The notes below the pieces were generated by a model. The model saw nothing but the letters and a program-made list of their open reading frames with translations, did no database searches and had not been told where the DNA came from. From Phytoactinopolyspora mesophila (lineage in GTDB: Bacteria; Actinomycetota; Actinomycetes; Jiangellales; Jiangellaceae): a stretch of 64,000 bases of DNA. Each line of letters begins with the position of its first letter. Within the stretch, counting starts at the first letter, position 1. Below, one piece after another: positions 1-8,757 of this stretch. The stretch is from positions 62,001-126,000 of the forward strand of contig NZ_WLZY01000006.1 of the NCBI RefSeq assembly GCF_010122465.1. Reading direction: 5' to 3'. A program made the position numbers and the translations under genes.

Positions 1-869
1 ACTTTCTGATTCAACACGAGGTAGATCACCAGCATTCCGAAGATGTTCAACGATATTGCCGCGAAAAGCGGTCCGTACTGAGTGGTGCCGTATTGGCCGC
101 TGAAGTTCAATAGACCTACCTGAATAGTGCGCAACGAGCCGGAGTTGGTGAATGTCAGGGCGATGAGTAAGTCATTCCAGAAAAAGAAGAACTGCACCAG
201 TCCAACCGTGAACAGTGCGTTGCGCATCATCGGCAGACCGATCGAGAAGAACGACCGCACGATGCCGGCGCCGTCGATCGTCGAGGCCTCGAAGACCTCG
301 CGGGGAACCGCCCGGTAGAACGTGGCCATGAGGAACACGGTGAGCGGCAGTCCGGTGGCGGTGTAGGTGATGATCAGCGGCCATAAGGTACCGGTCAGGC
401 CGGTCTGGAAGTACACCGTGAACAAGGGCAGCAGGATCATCTGGATCGGCACCATGATCCCGACCAGGAAGATCAGTAGGACCGCATTACGGCCTTTCCA
501 GACCAGTACCTCCAACGCGAAACCGGCAGCGGTGCCGAGCAGGAGCATCACCAGCAATGCCGGCCCCACCGCGGTGACACTGTTGAGGAAGTACTGTGAG
601 AAGTTTCCCGTGGTCCATGCCTCGACGTAGTTGTCGAAGTTCCACTGCTCCGGCAGGGCGACCACCGAGTTCTCCAGGAACTCCCGCTGGGTCTTGAACG
701 AGCCGAGAAGCAACCAGACCATGGGATAGCAGACGACTACGAGGAGCAGCGTGACCAGCAGGTGCGCAGGCCACCGCTTGAATCGCTGTCGCCATCGTCG
801 AGCGCCGCGCCGCTGCTGGCGGCCGCCGCCGACCCGGCCGTGGGTTGTGTGGAGCTCAACCGTGGTCAT
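1..869 (-). CDS. Carbohydrate ABC transporter permease, MalG/CUT1 type (3' end outside window)
   Basis: The gene reads from 869 leftwards through the window edge with no stop, giving 289 residues, so only the last few codons are missing. One hydrophobic segment follows a basic N-terminus, then several further membrane segments, and an EAA-type loop (EASTIDGAG, about residues 193-201) that docks the ATPase. This is the inner-membrane permease of a CUT1 sugar importer. The ATG at 869 has an AAGGGG Shine-Dalgarno 8 bp upstream. An in-frame GTG at 878 overlaps the stop of the upstream permease and is an alternative start. It is the third gene of a binding protein-MalF-MalG operon. No ATPase gene is visible here, as is usual where MsiK-like ATPases are shared. 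Confidence 0.93.
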   Translation of the reverse strand, partial: MTTVELHTTHGRVGGGRQQRRGARRWRQRFKRWPAHLLVTLLLVVVCYPMVWLLLGSFKTQREFLENSVVALPEQWNFDNYVEAWTTGNFSQYFLNSVTAVGPALLVMLLLGTAAGFALEVLVWKGRNAVLLIFLVGIMVPIQMILLPLFTVYFQTGLTGTLWPLIITYTATGLPLTVFLMATFYRAVPREVFEASTIDGAGIVRSFFSIGLPMMRNALFTVGLVQFFFFWNDLLIALTFTNSGSLRTIQVGLLNFSGQYGTTQYGPLFAAISLNIFGMLVIYLVLNQK

Positions 870-874
870 AGTGG

Positions 875-1759
875 TCACCCCTTGGTGAGGTCGCGCCGGG
901 AGGCCCGGAAGATGAACACGGTCACGATGAGGCAGAGCAAGGTCAGCAGGAACGCGATCGAGCTGCCGTAGCCGTATTGGCCGTAGGCGAACGACGTCTG
1001 GAACATGTGAATAGTGAGGGGTGTGGTGGCGGTTCCGGGACCACCGCCGGTCAGCGCCAGGATGCTGTCGAACACCTTCAGGGTTCCGTTGATGCTGAAG
1101 ATGATCGCGGACACAAGGACCGGAAGCGACAGGGGCAACACGATGTGCCGGACCAATTTCCAGCCGCGGGTGCCGTCGACTCGCGCTGATTCGAGTACTT
1201 CTTCGGGGATGTCGACGAGACCGGCGTACAGCAACACGCCGTAAAAGCCCATCGATCGCCAGATATCCATGATCGCGATGACGAGAAACGAGGTGCCGCC
1301 GCTTCCGAACCAGTCGACGGATTCGATTCCGAAGACGTTGAGGAACGAGTTGACCAGCCCATCACGCGGTGCGATGGCGAACATCTGCTGGAAGAGCAGC
1401 GCCACGGCCACCGTCGGCAGGACAATGGGGAAGAACACGAGCGTGCGGACCACGCTCGAATACCGTCGCAGTACGAAGACGTACAGCAAGGCCAGCCCGT
1501 AGCCGAGAAGGACCTGGCCGACGGTGATGACCGCGGCGTAGCGCAGGGTGAATCCCAATGCCTCGCGGACCTTGCGGTCGCCGGCGAGCTGCGTGAGATT
1601 GTCCATGCCGACGAAGCTGAATCCGGTGACCGCATTGCCCTCGAACGCCGTGTAGCCCAGCGACCAGATGATCGGAACCAGCATGACGAGCGTGTAGACG
1701 AGCAGCGCCGGTCCGACGAGGATGGCGACGGATCGCTTATCGCCGAGTACGTGTTCCAT
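875..1759 (-). CDS. Carbohydrate ABC transporter permease, MalF/CUT1 type
   Basis: 294 aa with about six membrane segments, starting with a hydrophobic helix near residues 10-35. An EAA loop (ESARVDGTRGWKLVRHIVLP) lies near residues 188-207. It pairs with the MalG-type permease downstream to form the sugar channel. The start at 1759 has GAGGAGG just upstream. The length is typical for the family. The substrate cannot be read from sequence; the adjacent LacI regulator suggests a specific sugar or glycoside. Confidence 0.95.
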   Translation of the reverse strand: MEHVLGDKRSVAILVGPALLVYTLVMLVPIIWSLGYTAFEGNAVTGFSFVGMDNLTQLAGDRKVREALGFTLRYAAVITVGQVLLGYGLALLYVFVLRRYSSVVRTLVFFPIVLPTVAVALLFQQMFAIAPRDGLVNSFLNVFGIESVDWFGSGGTSFLVIAIMDIWRSMGFYGVLLYAGLVDIPEEVLESARVDGTRGWKLVRHIVLPLSLPVLVSAIIFSINGTLKVFDSILALTGGGPGTATTPLTIHMFQTSFAYGQYGYGSSIAFLLTLLCLIVTVFIFRASRRDLTKG

Positions 1760-1823
1760 CTGCCCTCCTCATGGACAGCGCTGCAGCGCTGGGCGCTGCT
1801 TTGGCAGGGGACAAGGACGCGCT

Positions 1824-3116
1824 TCAGTCAAGGTCGTCCTGCACCAGTCGCATGAACTCTTCGGCTGAGATCGATCCGGTCACCAGCGGCGCCGCGTTTG
1901 TCTGGCTGGTGATGGTGGCTTCGGTGCTGAAGAGTGCTTCGAACCAGAGCACTGTCTCGTCGGTCGCCTCGATCTGTTCCTGGACCTGTTGAGCAAGCGG
2001 CGGGACGTCGTCCACCGGCGTGTTCACCGCGAACCCGGAGATACGGCTGCGCTCCTCCAGCGCGGTGCTGCCGTAGTTCTCGGCGATGCAGGACAGCCAC
2101 GCGCTCGCGTCGTCGTCGTACTTCCGGTCGTTCATGGTGAGCGGCAACCCCACGTTGGCGGCTAGCTGGCCGCTGTGGCCGGCACCGCCCGCCACATCCG
2201 GGAACGGCATGAACGCGATGTTCTCCGCACCGATCGCGTTGCGCTCCTCGTCGGCGAAATCACTCAGTGCCCAGCTGCCCATGTAGTACATGGCGGCGTT
2301 GCCGTTCAGGAACTCGTTGGTCGAGGTGTCCATGTCGATCGATCCCACGCCGCGGCCGAAGTATCCGGCTTCGCCGAGATCGGCGACAGCTTGTGCTGCC
2401 TCGACGTACTCCGGGTCGGTGAGTTCGGCTTCTCCGTCGGCGACCCGCTGTAAGGCGTCCGGGCCGATGCTGCGGAAGATGTAGTTGCCGATCAGCCGGG
2501 TGATGGGCCAGCCTTGGTCGCCGCTGGCCGAGAACGGAACGACACCGGCCTCGGCGAATGTCTTCGCCGCGGCTACGAGATCGTCCCAGGTTGCCGGTAC
2601 GGACACGCCGTGTTCGTCGAAGAGGGCTGTGTTGTACCAGATGCCTTCGATGTTGTATTCCAGCGGAAGCGCGTTGAACCCGCCGTAGAGCGCCTCGATG
2701 GTGGAGACGGCCGCGGGCTGGATGTGCTCGATTGCGTCCAGCTCACTCAGCGCTTGTTCGAAGTCCAGCACATGCCCGGACTCGGCCAGGGTTTGCGTCA
2801 GCGCTGGAGCATTGCCCGCCGCGTACAGCACGGGGAGACCGTCCTGGCCCGCCAGGAGTTGCAGCTGCTGATCGAGGTTGGTTTGGGGCACCGTTTCAAC
2901 GGTTACCGGGGCCGCCTCGCTCTCCGCGGCGCACGCTCCGCCGGCGAGAGTCTCCAGCACAGCGGGTACGTCGGTGTTCTCGACGTGGATGAGAACATCG
3001 AACTCACCACTGCCGCCGGTCGCGCCGTCGCCGCCCCCGCAGGCGGCGATCAAGGCCATCGACAATCCTGCCACTCCGGCGCTGGTGCGCGCCGTCCTTC
3101 GGGAGCGAGCCATCAT
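1824..3116 (-). CDS. Extracellular sugar-binding lipoprotein, ABC importer family 1
   Basis: 430 aa. The N-terminus has Arg residues, a hydrophobic stretch and a lipobox ending at Cys (LIAAC, then a Gly-rich linker), so it should be a lipid-anchored solute-binding protein. The body resembles family 1 sugar-binding proteins (TWDDLVAAAKTFAEAGVVPF, and a membrane-distal MYYMGSW segment). It is the first gene of the importer operon. Two adjacent ATG codons (3116 and 3113) follow AAGGAGG; the second has better spacing. Transcription should be controlled by the LacI operator at 3136-3153. Confidence 0.95.
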   Translation of the reverse strand: MMARSRRTARTSAGVAGLSMALIAACGGGDGATGGSGEFDVLIHVENTDVPAVLETLAGGACAAESEAAPVTVETVPQTNLDQQLQLLAGQDGLPVLYAAGNAPALTQTLAESGHVLDFEQALSELDAIEHIQPAAVSTIEALYGGFNALPLEYNIEGIWYNTALFDEHGVSVPATWDDLVAAAKTFAEAGVVPFSASGDQGWPITRLIGNYIFRSIGPDALQRVADGEAELTDPEYVEAAQAVADLGEAGYFGRGVGSIDMDTSTNEFLNGNAAMYYMGSWALSDFADEERNAIGAENIAFMPFPDVAGGAGHSGQLAANVGLPLTMNDRKYDDDASAWLSCIAENYGSTALEERSRISGFAVNTPVDDVPPLAQQVQEQIEATDETVLWFEALFSTEATITSQTNAAPLVTGSISAEEFMRLVQDDLD

Positions 3117-3135
3117 TCCTCCTTGAATGGGTTCA

Positions 3136-3153
3136 ATTTGAAGCGCTTCAAAT
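3136..3153. promoter_or_regulatory. LacI-family operator palindrome
   Basis: ATTTGAAGCGCTTCAAAT is a perfect 18-bp palindrome with the central CG typical of LacI/GalR operators. It lies in the divergent interval between the binding-protein gene (start 3116) and the LacI-family gene (start 3207), so it likely gives both repression of the importer and autoregulation. Confidence 0.85.
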
Positions 3154-3206
3154 CTAGGGCCATGTGTGCCTCACCGCAACCCTCCCGAGAGGTATCGTGC
3201 TAAACG

Positions 3207-4256
3207 ATGTCGACCGATACCGCACCTGAGCCCGCGCGACGTGATCGCGCCAACCCCGTGATGGAGGACGTCGCGCGGCATGCCGGTGTCTCGCTCGGGA
3301 CGGTGTCGAACGTGCTCAACAACCCGGGGATCGTGACCGCCAAGACACGTGAGCGGGTGAACGCGGCCATTGCCGAGCTGGGGTTCATCCCGAACCGGAT
3401 AGCCCGTTCTCTCGCCGTCGGTCACGCGAACACCATCGGATTCGTCACGGTTGACCTCGCCAACTCTTACTTCGTCGACATTGCGCGCGGAGTCGAAGAG
3501 GTGATGGATCAGTCCGGTGTGCGGATCCTCCTCGCGAACAGCGATGTCGACCTCGCCAAACAGAGCACCTACATCGAGCTGTTCGAGGAATCGCGGGTTT
3601 CCGGCATCCTGCTGGCGCCGCTCGACGCACCGATGACGCGGGCCGAGGCGGCGCGGCAGCGGGGCACGCCCGTGGTGTATGTCAACTGGCCAGGCGTGGA
3701 CGGTGAGAGCTGCGGCGTCGTCGTCAACGAAGAACTCGGCGGGTATACGGCGACCCGGCACCTGATCGACATCGGCTGCCGGCGGTTGCTCTTCGCCGGT
3801 GGGCCGCTGACGTTGAGCGCCGTCGCTGAGCGGCTGTCCGGCGCGCGTCGTGCGGTGGCCGAACAAGCCGGCGTGGTCGAGCTTGAACTGCTTGAGACGG
3901 ACAAACTCACGGTGAAGCGCGGGCTGGACGTCGGGCGGGGCATCGCGGCCCGGGCGCCTGGCGACCGGCCTGACGGGCTCGTTTCGGCGGCCGACGCTCT
4001 GGCCTCCGGCGCTGTGCAGGCGATGATGTACGAAGGAATGGAGATGCCGGGCGATATCGCCGTCATCGGCTACGACAACAACCATTTCGCTGCCGACCAC
4101 GTTGTACCTATCTCGACGGTTGGGCAGCCCGGCGTCGACATGGGGCGGGCGGCCGCCAGGCTCCTCCTGGAGGAGATCTCCGGCGCGTCTCATCAGCACC
4201 GGACCATCACCATGGACCCGGAGCTCATCGTCCGGGCCAGCACCGCTGGTAGGTGA
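3207..4256 (+). CDS. LacI-family transcriptional regulator
   Basis: 349 aa. The N-terminal LacI helix-turn-helix (VARHAGVSLGTVSNVLNNP, about residues 19-37) with the hinge helix region (NRIARSLA) is followed by a periplasmic-binding-protein-like effector domain. It is divergent from the sugar importer and has a matching operator in the shared promoter, so it most likely represses that importer and responds to its sugar. The effector is not identifiable. Confidence 0.95.
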   Translation: MSTDTAPEPARRDRANPVMEDVARHAGVSLGTVSNVLNNPGIVTAKTRERVNAAIAELGFIPNRIARSLAVGHANTIGFVTVDLANSYFVDIARGVEEVMDQSGVRILLANSDVDLAKQSTYIELFEESRVSGILLAPLDAPMTRAEAARQRGTPVVYVNWPGVDGESCGVVVNEELGGYTATRHLIDIGCRRLLFAGGPLTLSAVAERLSGARRAVAEQAGVVELELLETDKLTVKRGLDVGRGIAARAPGDRPDGLVSAADALASGAVQAMMYEGMEMPGDIAVIGYDNNHFAADHVVPISTVGQPGVDMGRAAARLLLEEISGASHQHRTITMDPELIVRASTAGR

Positions 4257-4335
4257 GCCGGCGCATGTGTGTGCGATTTCGGGCGTCGGCTCAGGAGCCC
4301 ATGAAACGACATTTCGCAGGTGCTTGGAGCGGTAG

Positions 4336-5139
4336 ATGACGTCATATGTCGTGCATCGAAACGGCCAGGAAGCTAGCGCGGCCGAACTGGCGCCGCTTGC
4401 GTTCGCCGGGTATGCCCATTTCACTGCCATGCAGGTGCGCGGCGGTCACATACGGGGCCTGGACCTCCATTTGGAGCGGCTGCGACATGCCTCAATGGAG
4501 ATGTTCGGTCAGGTTCTCTCCGACGATTGGGTGCGGTCCTGCCTAAGGCGGGCGTTGCAGGCGGGACCGGCCGATCTTTCTCTGACGGCCACGGTGTACT
4601 CATCGGCCGGTGAGTTGACTGCCCGCGAGGCGGACGCCGGGCTCGACCTGCTGATCCGCACCCGCCCGGCCGCCTCTGGTCCGGAAGGACCGCTGACGCT
4701 CGCGGCGGTGGAGTACGAACGTGTGCTCCCGGATGTCAAGCACGTCGGAGAGGTGGCCAAAGCCTACTTTCGCCGCCGAGCTGTGCAGCAGGGTTTCAAC
4801 GACGCCGCGTTCGTCGACCGCCATGGCCGCCTCGGCGAGGGAACCATCTGGAACCTGGCTTTCTGGGACGGCTCGACGGTGATCTGGCCGGCGGCCGACA
4901 TGCTGGTTGGAACCACGATGGGCATTGTCCGCCGTCAGCTGGACCGTCTCGACGTTCCCCAGCGTGTCCAAGAGGTCACGGTGGCCGACCTGCCGGGGTT
5001 GTCCGGTGGTGTGGTCATGAACTCTTGGACACCTGGTGTGCCGGTGCATCGAATCGGCTCGGTGCCGCTGCCCGGTGCGCAGTCCTTCGTCGAACTGCTG
5101 CACCGGGCTTACCAGGCCGAACCGCTGGTGTCACCGTGA
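4336..5139 (+). CDS. Aminotransferase class IV family protein
   Basis: 267 aa with the fold-type IV PLP pattern: a DVKH segment with the probable Schiff-base Lys near residue 135, then NDAAFVDRHGRLGEG and TIWNLAFWDG around residues 155-180. Family members include D-amino-acid and branched-chain aminotransferases and aminodeoxychorismate lyase; the exact reaction cannot be assigned. It begins 80 bp after the LacI gene. Its 3' end overlaps the convergent MFS gene by 9 bp. Confidence 0.85.
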   Translation: MTSYVVHRNGQEASAAELAPLAFAGYAHFTAMQVRGGHIRGLDLHLERLRHASMEMFGQVLSDDWVRSCLRRALQAGPADLSLTATVYSSAGELTAREADAGLDLLIRTRPAASGPEGPLTLAAVEYERVLPDVKHVGEVAKAYFRRRAVQQGFNDAAFVDRHGRLGEGTIWNLAFWDGSTVIWPAADMLVGTTMGIVRRQLDRLDVPQRVQEVTVADLPGLSGGVVMNSWTPGVPVHRIGSVPLPGAQSFVELLHRAYQAEPLVSP

Positions 5140-6531
5140 GGCTGAACCGTCGTGAGCCGGTCTCGGCGGGGTCAGCTTGACGGCAACCACAGCGGCCACG
5201 GCCGCGGCGATCGCGGCGACGACGAAGCCGTTGGTGAAGCCGTCGAGTGTGTTGTCCACGAGGCTGACGGCGGCCACACTGGAGATGATGGCTGCGCCGC
5301 TGGCGGCGCCGAACTCGTGGAATGTGCTGACGATGCCGGATGCGATGCCTGCTTCGTGCGGGGCCACCTGACCCAGGGCGGTCGCCGATGCCACCACGAA
5401 GATCGCGCCGGTGCCGGAGGCGGCGATCGACACCCCGACCGCCACGGTGGCCGGGTGTAGCGACAGCGCCGGGATGGCCATCCCGGCCGCCGCGACCAGC
5501 AGGCCGACGACGCCCAGCGTGCGGGTACCGAGGCGTGCGATGCTCCGGCCGGTGAGGTTGGCTCCGGCCATTGTCGCCAGGGCGACGGGGAGGAACAGCA
5601 GGCCGGTCTGCATCGCGCCGTACCCGCGAGCGTGCTGGAAGTAGAACGTTCCGAGGAAGAACACGGCGATCATCAGCGCGGTTGCCAGGAAGATCAGGAA
5701 TGTGCCGGTTGCCACCGGGCGCCGGGCGAGCAGCCTGACGTCCATCAGGGGCGAGGTGGCCCGCTTCTGCCAGGTCACAAACGCCAGGTACCCCACGGCC
5801 GCGAGCGCGACGAGCCACCCGGTGGTGGCTGTGAGCCAGCCGTTCTCGCCCGCGGCGATGAACGCATAGATCAACGTGCCTGACGCTGCGGTGACCAGTA
5901 GCGCACCAAGGATGTCCAACCGGGCGCGAGGCGCGGCGGGGACCTGTCGCGGAAGCATGCGGGCGAGGGCGCCAACGATCACCAATCCGATGGGAATGTT
6001 GATGAAGAAGACCCAAGGCCAACCCGGGCCAGCGGTCAGAACGCCGCCGACCAGCACACCGAGTGCCGCGCCGCCACCTCCGAGTGCGGACCATATTCCG
6101 AGTGCGCGATTGCGCTCGTCGTTGTGAAACAGGGTGACGACCAGTGATAGCGCTGACGGTGACAGTAGCGCCGCCCCGACTCCCTGAGCGATACGTGCGC
6201 CGATGAGCATGCTGGGGGAATCGGCGAGCCCCGCTACCAGCGACGCCGCGGTGAACACCAGCAGTCCGGTGAGCACTACCCGCTTGGCTCCGACGAGGTC
6301 GGCCAGCCGCCCGCCCAGCAGCATCAAACCACCGAACGTCAGCGCGTACACGCTCACGGTCCAGGTCAGCGCCTCGCGAGTCAGACCCAGATCCATCTCC
6401 ATGTGCGGCAACGCGATCGCCACCACGGTGATGTCCAGGATCAGCATTAACTGAGCGACCCCGAGGAATCCCAGAATGTGCCAGCGCAGGGGGTGAGGCG
6501 CGCGTGCCTCGACTGCCTGGTCTTGCTTCAT
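5131..6531 (-). CDS. MFS drug exporter, DHA2 (EmrB/QacA-like) type
   Basis: 466 aa, almost entirely hydrophobic helices. It starts with the DHA2 signature region LDITVVAIALP (TM1), then motif A (GGRLADLVGAKRV) near residues 77-89 and motif C-like GVGAALLSPSALSLV near residue 125. It should be a proton-driven efflux pump in the membrane. GGGAGG lies 7 bp before the ATG. It is divergent from a TetR regulator with two operators in the promoter, the classic drug-pump repressor arrangement. Confidence 0.93.
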   Translation of the reverse strand: MKQDQAVEARAPHPLRWHILGFLGVAQLMLILDITVVAIALPHMEMDLGLTREALTWTVSVYALTFGGLMLLGGRLADLVGAKRVVLTGLLVFTAASLVAGLADSPSMLIGARIAQGVGAALLSPSALSLVVTLFHNDERNRALGIWSALGGGGAALGVLVGGVLTAGPGWPWVFFINIPIGLVIVGALARMLPRQVPAAPRARLDILGALLVTAASGTLIYAFIAAGENGWLTATTGWLVALAAVGYLAFVTWQKRATSPLMDVRLLARRPVATGTFLIFLATALMIAVFFLGTFYFQHARGYGAMQTGLLFLPVALATMAGANLTGRSIARLGTRTLGVVGLLVAAAGMAIPALSLHPATVAVGVSIAASGTGAIFVVASATALGQVAPHEAGIASGIVSTFHEFGAASGAAIISSVAAVSLVDNTLDGFTNGFVVAAIAAAVAAVVAVKLTPPRPAHDGSASR

Positions 6532-6547
6532 GATCGGCCTCCCGCCG

Positions 6548-6573
6548 TAACTCGTATCTCGATGTACGAGTTA
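6548..6573. promoter_or_regulatory. TetR operator 1
   Basis: An inverted repeat of 26 bp with arms TAACTCGTA and TACGAGTTA. It lies just upstream of the MFS start (6531) and probably covers its promoter. Confidence 0.75.
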
Positions 6574-6586
6574 AGAACTGGGAGTC

Positions 6587-6612
6587 TAACTCGTGTATTC
6601 CCGTACGAGTTA
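6587..6612. promoter_or_regulatory. TetR operator 2
   Basis: A second inverted repeat with the same outer arms (TAACTCGT ... ACGAGTTA), ending 11 bp before the TetR ATG at 6624. The paired operators suggest co-repression of pump and regulator. Confidence 0.75.
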
Positions 6613-6623
6613 CAGTTGGTGAC

Positions 6624-7238
6624 ATGCCGTCTGCCGAACCACGCCCGCGTCGTCGCGCCGACGCTGAACGCAGCATCGCCCGCGTCGTCGCGGCGGCGCG
6701 CACGTGCCTCAGCCAGGACCCGGACGCGACCATTGACGACATCGCCAAGGCCGCGGGTGTGGGGCGAATGACGCTGTACGGCCATTTCCCGACCCGCGCC
6801 GCATTGGTCGAGGCGGCACTCGTCGAGGCCCTGCGTGCCGGCGAGGAGACTCTGTCCGCCGTCGATCTCAGCGGCGATCCGCGTGACGCGCTGGCGCGGC
6901 TGCTCGAATCCAGCTGGTCTCTCGTCGCCGAGTCCGCGGCATTGCTTCAAGCGGCGCAGGGAGTCCTGCCCGCAGGGCGGCTCCGCGAGCTGCATGCTGC
7001 CCCGGCCGAGCGCGTCCAGCAACTCATCCGCCGGGGCCAGGAGGAGAAGGTCTTCCGCACCGACCTGCCGATGTCCTGGCTGGTCAGCGCCGTGCACCAT
7101 CTCCTGCATGCCGCCTCGGAGGAGGAGAGCAGCGGCCGTCTCGACGGCGCCGACGTGGCCTATGTCGTCACGGCTTCGGTTCAGTCGCTGCTGAACGTAC
7201 CTTCATCCGGGGTCGTCCCTGCAGTGGGAGCCGAGTGA
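6624..7238 (+). CDS. TetR-family repressor of the divergent MFS pump
   Basis: 204 aa. The TetR helix-turn-helix (TIDDIAKAAGVGRMTLYGHF) lies about residues 36-55, followed by a helical ligand-binding domain. It is divergent from the MFS exporter, and two near-identical 26-bp palindromes occupy the gap. The likely role is a ligand-released repressor of the pump; the ligand is unknown. Confidence 0.93.
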   Translation: MPSAEPRPRRRADAERSIARVVAAARTCLSQDPDATIDDIAKAAGVGRMTLYGHFPTRAALVEAALVEALRAGEETLSAVDLSGDPRDALARLLESSWSLVAESAALLQAAQGVLPAGRLRELHAAPAERVQQLIRRGQEEKVFRTDLPMSWLVSAVHHLLHAASEEESSGRLDGADVAYVVTASVQSLLNVPSSGVVPAVGAE

Positions 7239-7268
7239 CCTAGGCTGCGCCGGCGCCGCGAAAGTCGA

Positions 7269-8153
7269 TTGCTCGGCAATTCGGTAGTCCGTACCCTGAC
7301 GCCCGTGACCACGCAGGTGCCCTATCGCCCGATCCCGGTGGATCAGTCGGATGTTCGATACGCCCACGGCCCGGATTCGGTGGTGCAGCCGGGTGTGCCT
7401 GCTGGCGAGACGGTCGAGTTCCATTGGACAGACAGCACGACCTATCCGGGCACCACGCGCAAGTTCTGGGCCCACGTGCCGGCATCCTACGATCCGGCGG
7501 AGCCGGCCGCGCTGATGGTGTTCCAGGACGGCCGGTTGTACCTCGACCCCGACGGGGAGGTCCGCGGCGGCATCGTCCTGGACAATCTCATCCACCGCGG
7601 TGACATCCCGGTCATGATCGGCCTATTCGTCGATCCCGGCGTGTATGACGATGTCGCGGATGCTCAGCGGCGGAAGAACCGCAACGTTGAGTACGACGCC
7701 TTCGATGACCGCTACGTCGGCTTCCTGCTCAGTGAGATCATCCCGCAGGTCATGGAACGCTACTCGGTGACCGAGGACCCTGACCGGTGGGGCATCTGCG
7801 GCGGCAGCAGCGGCGGCAACTGCGCATTCACGGCCGCATGGTTGCGCCCGGACAGATTCCGCCGGGTCATCGGCTTCCTGTCCAGCTTCGTGCAGATGCC
7901 GCAAGGTAATCCGTACCCGGACTTGATTCCCAAGACTGCGCGCAAGCCGCTTCGCATCTTCTTGCAGGCCGGCCACCGTGACCTGGGCTGGAATAAACCG
8001 GAGTGGAATTGGCTGGCGAACAACCTGCGGGTGGCCGCGGCACTCGCCGAAGCGGGTTATGACTTCCGTCTCGTCTTGGGCGATGGTGGCCACAGCCCGA
8101 ATCACGGTGGCGTGCTGCTGCCCGACGCGCTCCGCTGGCTGTGGCGCGCGTAG
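7269..8153 (+). CDS. Alpha/beta-hydrolase esterase, Fes/IroE (esterase D) type
   Basis: 294 aa from a TTG at 7269; a GTG at 7305 is an equally plausible start. An N-terminal beta-sandwich-like region precedes the hydrolase core. The nucleophile elbow is GGSSGGN (Ser near residue 181) and the catalytic His is in GDGGHSPNHG near the C-terminus. Relatives hydrolyse siderophore esters or acyl/aryl esters; no siderophore genes are nearby, so the substrate is open. There is no signal peptide. Confidence 0.85.
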   Translation: MLGNSVVRTLTPVTTQVPYRPIPVDQSDVRYAHGPDSVVQPGVPAGETVEFHWTDSTTYPGTTRKFWAHVPASYDPAEPAALMVFQDGRLYLDPDGEVRGGIVLDNLIHRGDIPVMIGLFVDPGVYDDVADAQRRKNRNVEYDAFDDRYVGFLLSEIIPQVMERYSVTEDPDRWGICGGSSGGNCAFTAAWLRPDRFRRVIGFLSSFVQMPQGNPYPDLIPKTARKPLRIFLQAGHRDLGWNKPEWNWLANNLRVAAALAEAGYDFRLVLGDGGHSPNHGGVLLPDALRWLWRA

Positions 8154-8757
8154 CGCGAGATCTCAACTAGAAATTGTCTTTGAAGGGCAGGTCTCGGGCG
8201 GACACTACTTGGACCTGTGCCCAACGGGACTTCAATACCGCCAGGTTGAAGAAACCCGCGAGAACAGCCGCGAATCAGGTCTGACGGTATTGAAGTCAAG
8301 TTTTCACGCCGCGGACGTCTCAGCACCCTCAAACAGTCGGGCGTCTCCATCGGCCACCCGGCTCGTAATTCGAGTTGTCACGTTGGCGCGAAGCGCGTCA
8401 TACCAGAGACACATACCGCCCGGCCCCCTCGTGGGCCGGGTCTACTCATTCTGGTGGCAACCCCTGTCGGCGGGTGATCTGGTGCCTACCCGGAGAAACC
8501 CCTAGCCGCACAGACGGCTCGACTGAACGTGGCTATCGTGCCGTGCTTGATCACCGGCCCGAATCCCGCGGACCGGACCGCCACGGGCAGGCCTCATCGG
8601 GGCGTAACCCGGTAGTGTCTCCAACTCGATGTATCGATCCCTAGGTCGCCTCAGTTCGGTTGCGCCTGACTCATGCTTCGCGGTCGCATGATCGACAAAA
8701 CACGGATGGGCCGGTCGGCAAATCTGGGGTTCGGCAGCCCGTGGAGATGCCGCGACC
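8154..8757. other. 604-bp stretch without a credible gene
   Basis: No open frame here looks protein-like. It holds a 13-bp perfect inverted repeat (8228-8240 and 8285-8297, 44 bp apart) and a GC hairpin (CCCGGCC at 8419-8425, GGCCGGG at 8434-8440). It marks the left edge of the accessory zone. Confidence 0.5.
8228..8297. repeat. 13-bp inverted repeat pair
   Basis: GACTTCAATACCG (8228-8240) is repeated exactly in inverse orientation at 8285-8297. It may be a protein-binding site or the remains of a mobile-element end; nothing else supports a choice. Confidence 0.5.

Noticed and set aside
8401-8520. Hairpin-rich stretch considered as a riboswitch or small RNA
   Set aside because: Only one 7-bp stem is convincing and no known riboswitch core or downstream gene in the right position is seen.
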